Shown here piece after piece: positions 60,220 to 60,653 of a stretch of DNA of 60,653 nt (the stretch's first letter is position 1; the number at the start of each line of letters is the position of its first letter). The notes beneath the pieces are model-generated. The model worked only from the letters and a program-made list of their open reading frames with translations, was not told the DNA's origin and ran no database searches. A program made the position numbers and the translations under genes. Origin of the DNA: Pseudomonadota bacterium (lineage in GTDB: Bacteria > Pseudomonadota > Alphaproteobacteria > Sphingomonadales > SMXR01); assembly GCA_022566895.1 (NCBI GenBank), contig JADFIA010000012.1:1-60653 (forward strand), read 5' to 3'.

Positions 60220-60653
60220 GACTCGGCTTCCTCCGAGACCACCGGCATGGCCGGATCCGAGCCCCATTCGACCCACGAACCATCGTAAACCCGAACATCT
60301 TCGCGGCCCAAGAGATTAAGCCCCAGGGCGACAATAGCCGCGGTCACCCCGGAGCCACAACTGGTGATCACCGGCTTTTGCGGGTCCATGCCGAGCTTCC
60401 CGAAGATCTCTTCGAGCCGCCGCTCATCGGCCAAGGTCCCATCGTCCGAGAACAAACTGGCGTAGTGGAGGTTCCTGGCCCCCGGCATGTGACCGCCGCG
60501 CACTCCGGGCCGCGGCTCGGGCTCGCGAGCGAAGAAGCGCCCGGCGCTGCGGGCATCGAGGATTTCGCTGCTCCGGCACTCGACCGCCTGCAGCACATCG
60601 TCCTTGGAGGCGACCATTTCGGGCTTCAGGCGGGCCGAAAAATGTCCGGCTGC
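60216..60653 (-). CDS. sseA: 3-mercaptopyruvate sulfurtransferase, C-terminal part (runs off the window)
   Basis: The frame continues past the right edge; about 145 residues are visible, starting within the inter-domain linker (AAGHFSARLKPEM). This is the catalytic second rhodanese domain: ILDARSAGRFFAREPEPRPG, RGGHMPGARNLHY and the active-site loop CGSGVTA with its Cys. The Gly-Ser-Gly-Val-Thr loop fits mercaptopyruvate rather than thiosulfate sulfurtransferase. It is translationally coupled to metC, so the pair links sulfur amino acid turnover. Confidence 0.9.
   Translation of the reverse strand, partial: AAGHFSARLKPEMVASKDDVLQAVECRSSEILDARSAGRFFAREPEPRPGVRGGHMPGARNLHYASLFSDDGTLADERRLEEIFGKLGMDPQKPVITSCGSGVTAAIVALGLNLLGREDVRVYDGSWVEWGSDPAMPVVSEEAES

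Overview
The window reads as chromosomal DNA of a GC-rich alphaproteobacterium, most likely a Rhodospirillales-like lineage. This rests on the NDUFS4-type complex I subunit beside tRNA-Arg, the sdhE-mfd/recG arrangement, Cox-type molybdenum maturation genes, a two-domain cold shock protein and the gene families as a whole. Three tRNA genes are present (Ala-CGC, Pro-UGG, Arg-UCU). I see no CRISPR array, no intact insertion sequence and no rRNA.

Layout. 1-1.9 kb: the eroded end of a prophage or island abutting the 3' end of tRNA-Ala, with an in-frame AlpA/ParB/DNA-methylase chimera whose catalytic part is cut short. 2-6.2 kb: phosphate transporter, exported RidA-like protein, a fragment of a GFA-type protein, NAD kinase and MoaA. 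6.3-12.4 kb: class II aldolase, an orphan form II CoxL-like molybdenum hydroxylase, a degenerate-GGDEF/EAL protein and a DsbA-like FrnE. 12.4-18.4 kb: Mfd, SdhE and RecG.

18.9-32.1 kb is the most interesting block. It carries what looks like a complete bacterial sphingolipid (ceramide) pathway in three transcription units. One holds a ceramide-synthase-like acyltransferase, a fatty acid hydroxylase, a flippase and an LptF/LptG-type permease pair. The second holds an exported DUF2141 protein, a ceramide/diacylglycerol-kinase-like enzyme and a Tam41-like nucleotidyltransferase. The third holds serine palmitoyltransferase, a dedicated ACP, a CerR-like reductase and a fatty acyl-AMP ligase. Together they suggest synthesis, head-group activation and export of an anionic sphingolipid. 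The Tam41-like gene and the Lpt-type pair are the least explained parts.

32.3-39.4 kb: class V aminotransferase, EamA transporter, RecX, a methyltransferase next to a nucleotidyltransferase remnant, and a coxG-xdhC-mocA operon for the Mo-CTP cofactor of CoxL-type enzymes. 39.5-47.9 kb: NhaB, double cold shock protein, DUF192 protein, and a porin-cytochrome c-cytochrome c operon. That operon is preceded by a perfect FNR box placed as in a class II promoter. Then come GDPD, a TolB-like/TPR protein and a host-attachment protein. 48-54.4 kb: a beta-propeller/CxxCH protein pair, an internally duplicated DUF417 membrane protein, a remnant of a molybdopterin oxidoreductase, formate-tetrahydrofolate ligase and NAD-dependent formate dehydrogenase. 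54.8-60.65 kb: NDUFS4-like subunit, tRNA-Arg, an exported amidohydrolase, ModC/ModB without ModA, cystathionine beta-lyase and the C-terminal part of a mercaptopyruvate sulfurtransferase that runs off the window.

Recurring themes are molybdenum (MoaA, MocA, XdhC, CoxG, CoxL, ModBC), one-carbon metabolism, and envelope lipid remodelling.
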